A DNA stretch of 64,000 bases, taken from positions 1 through 64,000 of the forward strand of contig JAUXPP010000126.1 of assembly GCA_030683705.1 (NCBI GenBank), given 5' to 3'. Of the stretch, positions 35,661-43,779 are shown piece by piece. The position numbers and the translations under genes are program-made. Under the pieces are notes generated by a model, which did no database searches, had not been told where the DNA came from, and saw only the letters and a list, made by a program, of their open reading frames with translations. Origin of the DNA: Polaromonas sp. (GTDB lineage: Bacteria > Pseudomonadota > Gammaproteobacteria > Burkholderiales > Burkholderiaceae_C). Every line of letters begins with the position of its first letter. Position 1 is the first letter of the stretch.

Positions 35661-36542
35661 ATGGCTGAATTTTCCGAATTGCATTCTCTGGGCTCCTCGC
35701 CGCCGGAAGACATTGCTCAACATCTGATGGATATTGGGGCTCTGGATGACGCCCAATACTTCACGGGTGGTGAAGTAGCCGCGCAAGCGTTGCCTTGGTC
35801 CATTCAAGCCTGGAGGCACACAGGGATGGTCATCGGTTTTATCGAGCCTGGAGTTGCGGCTGGCAATGTGAAGGTTTTGCCTGCCGCGGCGCAAGTAGCT
35901 GATCACAACCTCATCAATACCAGAATCAAAGTCACTCTTGACCGGTTTTACATCGAGTCCTATCCGGGCGGTGGCACCCATACAGTCGTTTGCGAGTTCA
36001 ATGGCAAGAATCAGGTTACGCCAGAGGCCGAAGCACTGAAATTCGCCACCAAGTTCCAGGCAACTGATCGGTCGGCAGCGCCCGCTATAAATGTCCCCGT
36101 GTTTCTCGGTCTCACAGTGTCGGCCGACGGCCTAGCTTTTGAAGGGCGAACTATCAATGTAAAAAGCGGGGGGAGTGAAGCCCTGCTAGACGTACTCGAA
36201 TCTCAGGTATTTCGCTCTGGACTTTCATTAATTCAGACCGCTCAGCCAGCCCTTAAGCCATTTGTCAGTCTTGCTACGGCGACCATCAAGACGATAGTGA
36301 GTGGCAGCAAAAATAGGCAAGTACATCAGTTCAATTTGGGCTTGGACTTCAGTAACCGACCTACATCGACCTGCTTAAAGTTAGGGACATATATCGTTGC
36401 TCAGGCTAGCGCTGATAGCTGGGATTGGTCTGCCTTTGACTGGGACGTCAATGCGATGATTCTTCGCGATAGCCGCAAGCCTCAGGGCGAATCTATTGGC
36501 TTCAACTACACGGCAATCGGGGTCAGCTCGTTCGGCTCGTAG
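35661..36542 (+). CDS. Unknown 293-residue protein of the IetAS-like operon
   Basis: It starts 1 bp after the protease stop with GGAGC as ribosome binding site, so it is translationally coupled. The sequence looks mostly beta: KVTLDRFYIESYPGGGTHTV, VFLGLTVSADGLAFEGRTIN and FNLGLDFSNRP. There is one hydrophobic helical stretch (ALKPFVSLATATIKTIV). No signal peptide and no family recognised. It could be a substrate, inhibitor or sensor for the protease; none of this is shown. Confidence 0.7.
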   Translation: MAEFSELHSLGSSPPEDIAQHLMDIGALDDAQYFTGGEVAAQALPWSIQAWRHTGMVIGFIEPGVAAGNVKVLPAAAQVADHNLINTRIKVTLDRFYIESYPGGGTHTVVCEFNGKNQVTPEAEALKFATKFQATDRSAAPAINVPVFLGLTVSADGLAFEGRTINVKSGGSEALLDVLESQVFRSGLSLIQTAQPALKPFVSLATATIKTIVSGSKNRQVHQFNLGLDFSNRPTSTCLKLGTYIVAQASADSWDWSAFDWDVNAMILRDSRKPQGESIGFNYTAIGVSSFGS

Positions 36543-36773
36543 CGATAATGGCCACCGGCATAGGCGCCCTTAGCCGGTGAGTTTCCCGCAATATCGAAAC
36601 AGAGCTGTTGACCATGGACGGTTAGCGCACGCGTCGTTCTCTGATTGATAACGTAGATATTGAAGCCTTCTTGCGTCAAGCTCAGTGACATCGGATCGAT
36701 ATCCTCTAAATGGAGGATGGACAAATCTGACCAGTGGGCGTAGCCTCGGCAACAACGACAAAAGGATTAAGGG

Positions 36774-37079
36774 ATGGCCAAGACTGGAGATTTTCTGGTT
36801 ATCGGTGTTCGCATGGACGCCGACAATCAGCATATCAATCAACTGAAGGTGAAACCTTTCACTGCCTCTGACAAAGTCGGTGATGATGCGGTCATGTCCC
36901 GGCCGGAGGCCGTCAAAATGATCGAGGCTGGCAAGCTTTTCTACTCGGGAACATTGGGCGCGGATAGAAAGTGGAATATCGGCGCCCAAGTTCAAGTAAT
37001 TTCCGTGACCACGAAGTTTTTGAAAACCAAGGCTGATCAATCATCTCGAGACAATCTCGAGAATCTTCCCAAGTTCTAG
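36774..37079 (+). CDS. DUF3892-like small protein
   Basis: A 101-residue protein. VIGVRMDADNQHINQLKV, then SRPEAVKMIEAGKLFYSG and KTKADQSSRDNLENLPKF follow the DUF3892 pattern (query on residue interaction, [ST]R.E....IE.G..., D...DNL..LP). AAGGATTAAGGG lies upstream. It is separated from the previous gene by 231 bp that contain no other gene. Function unknown; such proteins often sit in mobile or defence islands. Confidence 0.68.
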   Translation: MAKTGDFLVIGVRMDADNQHINQLKVKPFTASDKVGDDAVMSRPEAVKMIEAGKLFYSGTLGADRKWNIGAQVQVISVTTKFLKTKADQSSRDNLENLPKF

Positions 37080-37336
37080 CGCCTACTCCGAGTTGCGAGC
37101 TCCAAATGTTGCTTAGCAGCTCGTATTACGGATAGACGGCGCCTCTACCATCATCGCTCGGTACGGGCAAGCGGTAGGAGGGCCGTAGTCCTCGTTGATA
37201 TCGATGCGGGCGCGCTCTTGGGACGTGCTTTGTCTTTCCATCATCCACCGGACTCTGTCGTGGCATGGATCATGCTCCGAGGAGTTCTTGCTTGCGTGCG
37301 AACATGCGTTCGCCCCACGCATGAACAGTTGACCCG

Positions 37337-37588
37337 TCAAAACGCTCGCTCCTTTGGCATGCGTTCGCCGTCTACCATGAAGTCGGAAGAAGCCGTCATG
37401 CCTGACGCAAAGAAGCCAGACCAGTCGGTCGGGCGTGGTGTCAGAACCAAGCTTTCTCCCTCACGACGGATGAACACCTCACGAACAGAGCTTGGGAATC
37501 GGTATTCCCGAGGTATGGTGACTGTCTGCGAACGATTATTCCATCCAACGCGTGCAGTCGGCCTAGGGGTCGGTGTTTGTATTGCCAT
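37337..37588 (-). CDS. VapB-like antitoxin, no toxin partner
   Basis: An 83-residue protein. WNNRSQTVTIPREYRFPSSV followed by REVFIRREGESLVLTPRPTDW is the SpoVT/AbrB-type DNA-binding fold of VapB antitoxins, and the tail SDFMVDGERMPKERAF resembles the toxin-binding end. The start is set at ATG 37588; a start nearer the domain is possible. No PIN-domain VapC is found downstream (37080-37336) or upstream, so it is an orphan or a remnant. Confidence 0.6.
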   Translation of the reverse strand: MAIQTPTPRPTARVGWNNRSQTVTIPREYRFPSSVREVFIRREGESLVLTPRPTDWSGFFASGMTASSDFMVDGERMPKERAF

Positions 37589-37616
37589 ATATCGAGCTGT
37601 TCGCCGGCGGCAGCCC

Positions 37617-37988
37617 TTACTCTTTGACAGGTGGAAACTCTCCACCGTGAACTTCGGGCCTGAATGCTGCAAGCATGTTTGCCAAAGGTGTATCGGCAGG
37701 CGCCCTTACTCGCAGCCAGGCTCCCAAGGCGTCCCGGAAACAGGGTTCGCACAAATCAAGTTCAACCCGATTTCCGTCGCCAAACACCGAATCGTAGCCG
37801 GCGTCGAAACCGAGAGACCTTATTTGCGTGAAACCGACTTCGCCGCGCTCAGCTTCCTTACCGCATCGGTCACATCTGATTTGGTGGATGACGCACTTTG
37901 GCTCGATGGCTTGGATTCGCACTTGTTTCTCCGCTGCTGAGTCACAGCATTCATCCTCTCGCATCTTGCTCGGAAAGACAACTGCCAA
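37617..37988 (-). CDS. Zinc-ribbon-like hypothetical protein
   Basis: Up to 123 residues. The core IRCDRCGKEAERGEVGFTQI and LDLCEPCFRDALGAWLR has two CxxC pairs about 40 residues apart, so it probably binds zinc. The N-terminal 35 residues are not convincing and the true start may be MREDE at 37964. It lies 28 bp upstream of the VapB-like gene on the same strand. Function unknown. Confidence 0.5.
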   Translation of the reverse strand: MAVVFPSKMREDECCDSAAEKQVRIQAIEPKCVIHQIRCDRCGKEAERGEVGFTQIRSLGFDAGYDSVFGDGNRVELDLCEPCFRDALGAWLRVRAPADTPLANMLAAFRPEVHGGEFPPVKE

Positions 37989-38249
37989 TCGTCACGTATG
38001 AAGACGAAATTCACTCGAATTTCGCCAACAATCTATTGCGCAAAATTCGCGGGCGACATGGCAATTGAAGCAGCAACGCATTGACATTTCGATCGTGCTG
38101 CCGAGTGTGTGCAGGACACGACACATTCAGCGCAAAACCCGCGAATAAGCGATATCGAAAAATAGTTTTTCACGCTTCACTTCAAATTTTGCTTGCATCA
38201 CTGCAGAGTGTCCGGTAACTTGAAATACAAGTTTGAAAGGAATCTCATC

Positions 38250-38396
38250 ATGCAATCTCATCGATACGAAACGGAAACGCAATGCTTCATGCACTGCCAT
38301 GCGCACTCTTCGCGATCACGCCTGATGCCTGTATCGCGCGATGTGGGCGCGAGCGTGGTGCCGGTGAATACCAAACGCACCACCAAACGAATTTGA
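38250..38396 (+). CDS. Possible small 48-residue protein
   Basis: ATG 38250 is preceded by AAAGGA. The product is rich in H, R, T and S (MQSHRYETETQCFMHCHAHS at the start). No domain and no hydrophobic segment. It could be a leader peptide upstream of the AAA ATPase operon or spurious. The surrounding gap (37989-38539) holds no other recognisable gene. Confidence 0.3.
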   Translation: MQSHRYETETQCFMHCHAHSSRSRLMPVSRDVGASVVPVNTKRTTKRI

Positions 38397-38502
38397 TCCC
38401 CACCATGTTCTCCCGTTCCATTTCATCCTTCAACGAATTCCATTCAGGAGTTCGGGCACCCCTCCCAAGTCGCCGCTGACTTTCCCCGCGGCGACGCCGC
38501 CC

Positions 38503-38536
38503 GGGCTCCTGACATGTTCTATGTCCTCAGGAGCCC
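38503..38536 (+). promoter_or_regulatory. Hairpin covering the ribosome binding site of the AAA ATPase gene
   Basis: GGGCTCCTGA (38503-38512) is perfectly complementary to TCAGGAGCCC (38527-38536). The right arm contains the ribosome binding site AGGAG (38529-38533), seven to eleven bases before ATG 38540, and the left arm supplies CTCCT. No T run follows, so it is not a terminator. It would hide the site in the mRNA and make translation conditional. Confidence 0.7.
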
Positions 38537-38539
38537 CAA

Positions 38540-39886
38540 ATGCCAGACCACCGCAGCTCTCCTCCCTCTCCACCCAGCAGCGCCCCCGAGGCGCCACTCG
38601 GCTACGTCGCCCACCGACTGTCATGCCCCCTCGCGGACCAGACTCCCTCAGGACGAATAATTCTGCTGCCCGCGCAGGTCAAGACTGAAATTGACGCGGC
38701 CCGCTCGCTGGACTTTCAGCGTCGCGCAGCTGAACAAATCCGGGAGGAAGAACAGCGACTCCATCAGGCTCGTGCGGCCAAGCTCAGGGAAGCTCACGCC
38801 GAGGCGGCGCCGGATGAGGTCGAGGATCCAGCTGAGGCCAACACCGAAGGGAAGTCAAACGCCAGCATAGACTTTGATCCCAGCCAGGACGGCTGCCCAG
38901 CATTTTTCTACCCCGTCTACACAAAAGCGGAACTGGCAGCCTTCAAGTCCCGCATCGGCAGGAGCGCCGACAAGGAGGTCCGTCGACGGGACGAGGACAT
39001 CGCCAGGCTCCTGCAGGCCAAGGGATTCGAGCGCCGGATCGGCATGCCTGACTTACCGCAGGAGATGACGGAAGAGCTGCGGGAGCAAATGCCTCACTTT
39101 GGTGAAGTGATCGACTTCCTGCGCGATCACCTGGTGCTGGCTGCCCACTGCCGCAACGGAAGCCGCCTGCCTCCAATCCTCCTGGGCGGTGAGCCCGGTA
39201 TCGGCAAAACCCACTTTGCCCACCTGCTGGCAGAGCTTCTGGGCACGGCCGTGCACCGCATCAGCTTCGACAAGGCCGTGACCGGCCCGACTCTGACAGG
39301 TTCAGAACGGCGCTGGAGCAACACTACGTATGGATTGGTCTTTGAGGCAGTTTGCCTGGGCAAGCATGCCAATCCGGTCATCGTGCTGGACGAGATCGAC
39401 AAAGCCGAGGCCCGGCAGGACTGGAACGCGCTTGCGCCCCTGCACAGCTTGCTGGAGCCGGCAACGGCCAGACGGAGCAAGGACATTTCGCTGGATTTCG
39501 AATTCGACTGCAGCGAGGTGACGTGGATAGCCACGGCCAACAGCCTGGCGCGCATCCCGGACTCCCTGCGGTCGCGATTTCAAATCTTCCATGTCGAGCG
39601 GCCGGATGCCAGGGCTGCGCTGGCCGCTACGCGCTGGGTCGTGCAGGCGGTATTCGGCGAGCTTGATCTGCACAACTTCAAACGACCCGACAACTTCGTG
39701 GCTGTCCGGCTGGCGCATCTGACCGCCCGGGAGGTCCAGCATGCCACCCGCAAAGCCATTGCCCGGGCGGTGGCAGACGGCCGTCGCAGCGTCACGCTCG
39801 CGGACTTGCCAGATGGGCTAGGCCGCGACGAATGCACCGACAGCGGGACACCTGGCGGTTCACAAACCAAGGAGTGGTTGCATTGA
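38540..39886 (+). CDS. AAA+ ATPase (Lon/MoxR-like, no protease domain)
   Basis: A 448-residue protein. A proline-rich start and a charged coiled coil (about 60-110, AAEQIREEEQRLHQARAAKL) precede the ATPase core. Walker A is GGEPGIGKTH (about 216-225), Walker B is PVIVLDEIDKA (about 278-288), sensor 1 is WIATANSLAR and the arginine finger is LRSRFQIF. The core resembles the Lon ATPase module, but there is no Ser/Lys protease domain. It heads an operon with a metal-binding protein, two HAD phosphatases and a metallophosphoesterase, so it may remodel a nucleic-acid or protein complex that these enzymes process. Confidence 0.8.
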   Translation: MPDHRSSPPSPPSSAPEAPLGYVAHRLSCPLADQTPSGRIILLPAQVKTEIDAARSLDFQRRAAEQIREEEQRLHQARAAKLREAHAEAAPDEVEDPAEANTEGKSNASIDFDPSQDGCPAFFYPVYTKAELAAFKSRIGRSADKEVRRRDEDIARLLQAKGFERRIGMPDLPQEMTEELREQMPHFGEVIDFLRDHLVLAAHCRNGSRLPPILLGGEPGIGKTHFAHLLAELLGTAVHRISFDKAVTGPTLTGSERRWSNTTYGLVFEAVCLGKHANPVIVLDEIDKAEARQDWNALAPLHSLLEPATARRSKDISLDFEFDCSEVTWIATANSLARIPDSLRSRFQIFHVERPDARAALAATRWVVQAVFGELDLHNFKRPDNFVAVRLAHLTAREVQHATRKAIARAVADGRRSVTLADLPDGLGRDECTDSGTPGGSQTKEWLH

Positions 39887-39976
39887 CGCAATCGCCCGGC
39901 GCAGGGCCGTCACAGCAGGTGGTGAAGGGCCTCGCCAGTTCAATCTGGTCATCAACACATAACCTAAGGATTCATC

Positions 39977-40537
39977 ATGAACAAGAACTATGACTTCCCC
40001 ACCGGCGACCTCTTACAGGTCCGCTTCCCGAATATGTTTAACAGCAAGGACAACCTTGGCTGCGCGTTCCACCGCGGCTGGATGCCGATCCTCGCCGGGC
40101 TCTGCGTTGAGATTGATCACATGCTTGGGGCGCGTCGCGAAGCCTTTCATTGGCGGCAGATCAAGGAAAAATTCGGCACTGCACGGTTCTATTACGCCCT
40201 GGGTACCGGTCACGATCTGCGCGTCGATCTGATGAGCCCGATCGGAAGGCTGAGCTTTAACGCCGAGGTCAAACCGGACGACGCTTTTACCGACATCAAG
40301 CAGGCCGTCTTCAAGCTGGTCTCCGAAGGAGAGGAAGAAACCACTCGCAGTTGCATGATCTGTGGCGCAGCGGCCAAGCCGCGCAGCTATGCGGGATACA
40401 TCCTCAATCTCTGCACCGACCACCATCCTGACAAGATCCGGCAGCCGGGTGACGTGGGCAAGGAAGCGGTGTGGCGGCTGGCAGAGGCAGCAAACGCCCC
40501 AGGTACGCCCAATGGCGGGGAAGGCGGTGCCTCGTGA
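39977..40537 (+). CDS. Hypothetical metal-binding protein (186 residues)
   Basis: It starts MNKNYDFPTGDLLQVRFPNM after a TAAGGA site. An alpha/beta N-terminal domain contains HRGWMPILAGLCVEIDHML and KEKFGTARFYYAL. The C-terminal part has CMICGAAAKPRSYAGYILNL followed by CTDHHPD, a likely C-x2-C...C-x2-H zinc site. Its stop overlaps the GTG start of the next gene (GTGA). No family recognised with certainty. Confidence 0.65.
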   Translation: MNKNYDFPTGDLLQVRFPNMFNSKDNLGCAFHRGWMPILAGLCVEIDHMLGARREAFHWRQIKEKFGTARFYYALGTGHDLRVDLMSPIGRLSFNAEVKPDDAFTDIKQAVFKLVSEGEEETTRSCMICGAAAKPRSYAGYILNLCTDHHPDKIRQPGDVGKEAVWRLAEAANAPGTPNGGEGGAS

Positions 40538-41004
40538 TCCTCTTCCTGGACTTCGATGGCGTCCTTCACGCTGAAAACCTGACCAGCCGCAAACCTTTGC
40601 TGAGCAAGCTGCCGCTGCTGGAAGATGTGCTCCGGGAGTTTCCCGTGGTGGAGGTGGTGATCAGCAGCACTTGGCGGCTGAAGTGGCTTGATCCGCATCT
40701 GGCCACGACTGAAATGCGCAAGCACTTCTCGCCAGACATTGCTCCGCGAGTGGTGGGCGTTACGCCGAATTACCGACACCTAGACGGCAGGCTAGCGCCT
40801 GACGGTTTGTCCCTGTATCACAGGCATTGGGAAATCGAGACTTGGCTCCGCACCCACCGGCCACCTGGCACACCGTGGGTAGCTTTGGATGACCGTGCGT
40901 ATTCGTTCAAGCCCTTTCTGAAGAACTTGATGGAGATCGACTCTGCCACTGGGCTCACGACAGAGGACCTGCAGGAGCTGCGTCGACGCTTTAAACAAGC
41001 TTAG
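40534..41004 (+). CDS. HAD-family phosphatase, RNA-repair (SAK) type, copy 1
   Basis: A 156-residue protein starting with GTG 40534, which overlaps the previous stop. Motif I is LFLDFDGVLH, motif II is ISSTWRLKW, and the acidic motif ALDDRAY comes near the end. The compact capless form with [ST]xWR matches the HAD domain seen in Swiss-army-knife RNA-repair proteins, where it is thought to trim terminal phosphates. A close paralogue follows 78 bp downstream. Confidence 0.8.
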   Translation: MILFLDFDGVLHAENLTSRKPLLSKLPLLEDVLREFPVVEVVISSTWRLKWLDPHLATTEMRKHFSPDIAPRVVGVTPNYRHLDGRLAPDGLSLYHRHWEIETWLRTHRPPGTPWVALDDRAYSFKPFLKNLMEIDSATGLTTEDLQELRRRFKQA

Positions 41005-41082
41005 CGGATTGTGCGTGCACCTTTCGGACTGACAGCCGTTGCACATCTACTTCCAGATAACCTTCACCACCGGAGAAGCCGC

Positions 41083-41586
41083 ATGATTTTGTTCTTGGAT
41101 GTCGATGGGGTCTTGCACCCTGACCCTGCTCCAACTCGGCATTACTTTTGTCGCCTGCCTTTGCTGGAGGAAATCCTGATGGACTTCTCCAAAGTCCAGA
41201 TCGTGATCTCGTCCGTTTGGCGTCTGGACTGGGCAGCGGAAAGCGACCAGATCGAGGGAATGAAAGAACACTTCTCGCTCGCATTGAAGAACCGGATAGT
41301 GGGCGTCACACCGGATCATCGCCAAACATCTACCAGTCGGGCGCCTGAAGGTCTTGCCGACTACCTGCGCGAGTGGGAGTGCATGGACTGGCTGAGAACG
41401 CACCGGCTACCAGGCACACTATTTTTGATCCTCGATGATCGGCCATGGCTGTTCCGCCCAAATAACCCACATCTAATGGTTGTTGATTGCGACGACGGCC
41501 TCCTCCCGGACAACGAGGCCGAGCTTCGAAGCCGCCTGGCCCGTATGGGGGAACAAGCCAACGATGCTTCTGGAGAGCCATCATGA
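41083..41586 (+). CDS. HAD-family phosphatase, RNA-repair (SAK) type, copy 2
   Basis: A 167-residue paralogue of the previous gene: LFLDVDGVLHPD (motif I), ISSVWRLDW (motif II) and LILDDRPWLF (final acidic motif). ATG 41083 is used; the frame start at 41011 would add a non-conserved leader. The two copies differ clearly in sequence, so the duplication is old. Its stop overlaps the start of the phosphoesterase gene (ATGA), which argues for balanced production. Confidence 0.8.
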   Translation: MILFLDVDGVLHPDPAPTRHYFCRLPLLEEILMDFSKVQIVISSVWRLDWAAESDQIEGMKEHFSLALKNRIVGVTPDHRQTSTSRAPEGLADYLREWECMDWLRTHRLPGTLFLILDDRPWLFRPNNPHLMVVDCDDGLLPDNEAELRSRLARMGEQANDASGEPS

Positions 41587-42434
41587 AACTACATATTCTT
41601 TCTGATCTGCATAACGAGTTCGCCCCACACCAACCGGACCCGGCGGCAGCGGCCGCTGCGGATGCGATCGTGCTGGCTGGTGATATCGACGTGGGAACCA
41701 AAGGGCTGACCTGGGCCAGGCAGGCGTTTCCGAACCACGAGATCATTTATGTTACGGGAAATCATGAGTTCTACCATCATCACTGGAACCAGCTGCTATT
41801 CGACATGCGCTCCCAGGCAGAAATACTCGGCATTCAATTTCTTGAAAATCAGGCTGCCACGATTGGGGGAGTACGCTTTCTCGGCGCCACTTTGTGGACA
41901 GACTATGACTACTTCGGACGCAACAAGCGCCGGGCCTGCATGCGCGAGGCGGAAGACAAGCTAAACGACTTTCGCCTGATCAAGGCGCAGACGATTCAAC
42001 CCGAGCGCGTCGCAGCGATCCTGGGCACTGCCGATGGGAAAATAGGGCCGGTTCGCTGGACTCGGAAGCTCACGGCCGTGCATACGCTGGAGCGCCACCA
42101 ACAGAGCATGCAGTGGCTTCAGGATGAGTTACCCAAAGGCGATCCGGAGAAGACGGTGGTGGTGACACACCACTATCCGCACAAGAACAGCTGCGCGCCG
42201 AAGTGGGCGAATGAGCCGTTGACAGCGATATTTGGCTCGAACATTCCGAACGAAGTGCTGCTAAGGGCATCGCTGTGGGTCCATGGCCATACACATGACA
42301 GCTGCGACTACCGGCTGGGTGACTCGACCAGGTCTGTCCAGCTGATTTGCAATCCGCGAGGGTATCCGGTGGGGCGGTTGAAGGCTGAGTTTGAGAATGG
42401 CGCGTTTAATCGTGGTCTACTGGTGGAGGTTTGA
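41583..42434 (+). CDS. Calcineurin-like metallophosphoesterase
   Basis: A 283-residue protein with the dimetal-site motifs in order: SDLHNEF (D-x-H), LAGDIDVG (GD), VTGNHEFYHH (GNHE), VVTHHYP (H) and HGHTHDSCDY (GHxH). All metal ligands are present. The family cuts phosphoesters in nucleic acids, nucleotides or proteins. It is last in the AAA-metal protein-HAD-HAD operon, overlapping the upstream HAD gene by 4 bp. With two HAD phosphatases this suggests end processing of RNA or DNA. Confidence 0.85.
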   Translation: MKLHILSDLHNEFAPHQPDPAAAAAADAIVLAGDIDVGTKGLTWARQAFPNHEIIYVTGNHEFYHHHWNQLLFDMRSQAEILGIQFLENQAATIGGVRFLGATLWTDYDYFGRNKRRACMREAEDKLNDFRLIKAQTIQPERVAAILGTADGKIGPVRWTRKLTAVHTLERHQQSMQWLQDELPKGDPEKTVVVTHHYPHKNSCAPKWANEPLTAIFGSNIPNEVLLRASLWVHGHTHDSCDYRLGDSTRSVQLICNPRGYPVGRLKAEFENGAFNRGLLVEV

Positions 42435-42450
42435 AATGATCAAGCCGCCA

Positions 42451-43122
42451 TCAATGCTGGCCCGGCAACGATGGTAAATCCAACAATTTCCACAACGGAA
42501 GTGGATGTTTTCGCCTTGTGGCGAGTGTTCCATCCAACATCGCTGCTTTCAGCTCGTCCAGACCACCAAAGGCCCGGCCCTTGAGTCCGCATCTAAGGTG
42601 CTGGACGTACTCCGTGATTGCGTCATCGGTTTTCTGGGAGGTTATCCAGTGCAGCGCGTTATCGATGCGCGAGATTTCCTTCATCAATTTGTCGACCTGC
42701 GTGCACCCTGACCGGGTCAGTCGATAAAACCGCAAACGCCCATCCATTGAGACGCCCCCCTCCGTCCGGGCGACAGGCGATACAAGACCGCGCCTGACCA
42801 GATTGGGAAGCCGATTTGCTATCCGGCTGCCCGGAATACACAACGCATCGGCCATTTCCCCCAAGGTCATCGGTGGACCTGGGCGCACCTTTGCGCCGTC
42901 GCGGTCGCCCAGCACCCAGCAAATTTGAATCTCGGTCTGATTCATGCCCAGACTCCGGCGCACCTCACCCAGCAGGCTGGCGGCAATGTCACCTAGAGCC
43001 ATCAGATCCGTCAACCGCATCGGCTTGACCCGATCATTCGGCGCGCGTTGCCACAGGTGAGACCACGTTGCAGCCTGGCGACAGTCAATTTGGAAATGTA
43101 TCTGTATGTAACCATTGGTCAT
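42451..43122 (-). CDS. MarR-like winged-helix regulator
   Basis: A 223-residue frame. The core is MALGDIAASLLGEVRRSLGM, TLGEMADALCIPGSRIANRL (recognition helix) and the wing RTEGGVSMDGRLRFYRLTRSG, a MarR-type winged helix. The start may be ATG 43122 or the internal MRLTDLMALG at 43020; the region between is less conserved-looking. A 20-bp perfect palindrome overlaps ATG 43122. It is divergent from the small gene at 43262 and the tns operon, and so is a candidate controller of transposition. Confidence 0.75.
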   Translation of the reverse strand: MTNGYIQIHFQIDCRQAATWSHLWQRAPNDRVKPMRLTDLMALGDIAASLLGEVRRSLGMNQTEIQICWVLGDRDGAKVRPGPPMTLGEMADALCIPGSRIANRLPNLVRRGLVSPVARTEGGVSMDGRLRFYRLTRSGCTQVDKLMKEISRIDNALHWITSQKTDDAITEYVQHLRCGLKGRAFGGLDELKAAMLDGTLATRRKHPLPLWKLLDLPSLPGQH

Positions 43123-43137
43123 TCAATATTGAATGAC
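43118..43137. promoter_or_regulatory. 20-bp perfect palindrome, probable MarR operator
   Basis: GTCATTCAATATTGAATGAC is fully self-complementary and overlaps the first ATG of the MarR-like gene. It is about 125 bp upstream of the divergent gene at 43262. Length and symmetry are typical of a MarR dimer site. Confidence 0.75.
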
Positions 43138-43261
43138 TTGTGACTTTACCCGAGTGCGATTTTGCTGCCGCTCCGCCGACTACATTTCTACGGAATTTCG
43201 CCCCGTCGGCAATGACTGCTGAAACACTTGCACTAAATTTTGGGCTGGTCATGATCGGCGG

Positions 43262-43618
43262 ATGAACACTTCCAGTCCGTCCTTTGAGCCCGAGCATGCG
43301 CACGTTGATGCGGAGCGCGAATTGCTGCGCCTGCGCAATATGGAGCGCTCTATTGCGGAGCACCTGATGGGACGCTATGGCCCCGTTTTGGACGTGAATG
43401 CGTTGGTCGAAACCCTAAAGTTCCCCAGCAGGGATGCGCTCGAACGCAGTCTGGAGCGCGGGCACCTTCGGCTGGCCATCACTGAAATGCCGAACCGGCG
43501 TGGAAAGTTTGCGCTGGCACAGAACGTTGCACGTTATTTGGTGGAGAGATCGACCGACAAGAATTTTCAGGAGAGCACGGAAGACGCGTTCGACCTGGGA
43601 AGGGAGCGGCCGCAATAA
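43262..43618 (+). CDS. Small helical protein, possible DNA-binding
   Basis: A 118-residue protein. ELLRLRNMERSIAEHLMGRY, then LDVNALVETLKFPSRDALER and SLERGHLRLAITEMPNRRGK look like a helix-turn-helix followed by a wing, as in pyocin-activator- or excisionase-like proteins. No certain family. It lies between the divergent MarR-like regulator and tnsA. A strong terminator after it isolates it from tnsA. Possible regulator or cofactor of the transposon. Confidence 0.6.
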   Translation: MNTSSPSFEPEHAHVDAERELLRLRNMERSIAEHLMGRYGPVLDVNALVETLKFPSRDALERSLERGHLRLAITEMPNRRGKFALAQNVARYLVERSTDKNFQESTEDAFDLGRERPQ

Positions 43619-43636
43619 GCAGCGCCAAAAACAGCA

Positions 43637-43675
43637 GGCCCTGACCAGGTGTGAAGACCGAGGTCAGGGCCTTTT
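43637..43675 (+). terminator. Strong rho-independent terminator before tnsA
   Basis: GGCCCTGACC and GGTCAGGGCC form a perfect 10-bp stem followed by TTTT. It ends the transcript of the 43262 gene, so tnsA needs its own promoter downstream. Confidence 0.88.
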
Positions 43676-43779
43676 GAGAGCTCTTTTGAGAGCTGCATCC
43701 AGAGCGGATGCACTTATCTTATTGCCCGCAAATTTCCTCGTCAAGCGCGTGAGGGGATGACGCGCGCATGCTGTTCTAG

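Noticed and set aside
37080-37336. VapC toxin gene next to the VapB-like gene
   Set aside because: No PIN-domain motifs in any frame here.
37218-37940. 240-codon plus-strand frame across the VapB-like and zinc-ribbon genes
   Set aside because: The minus-strand genes have recognisable motifs; this frame has none.
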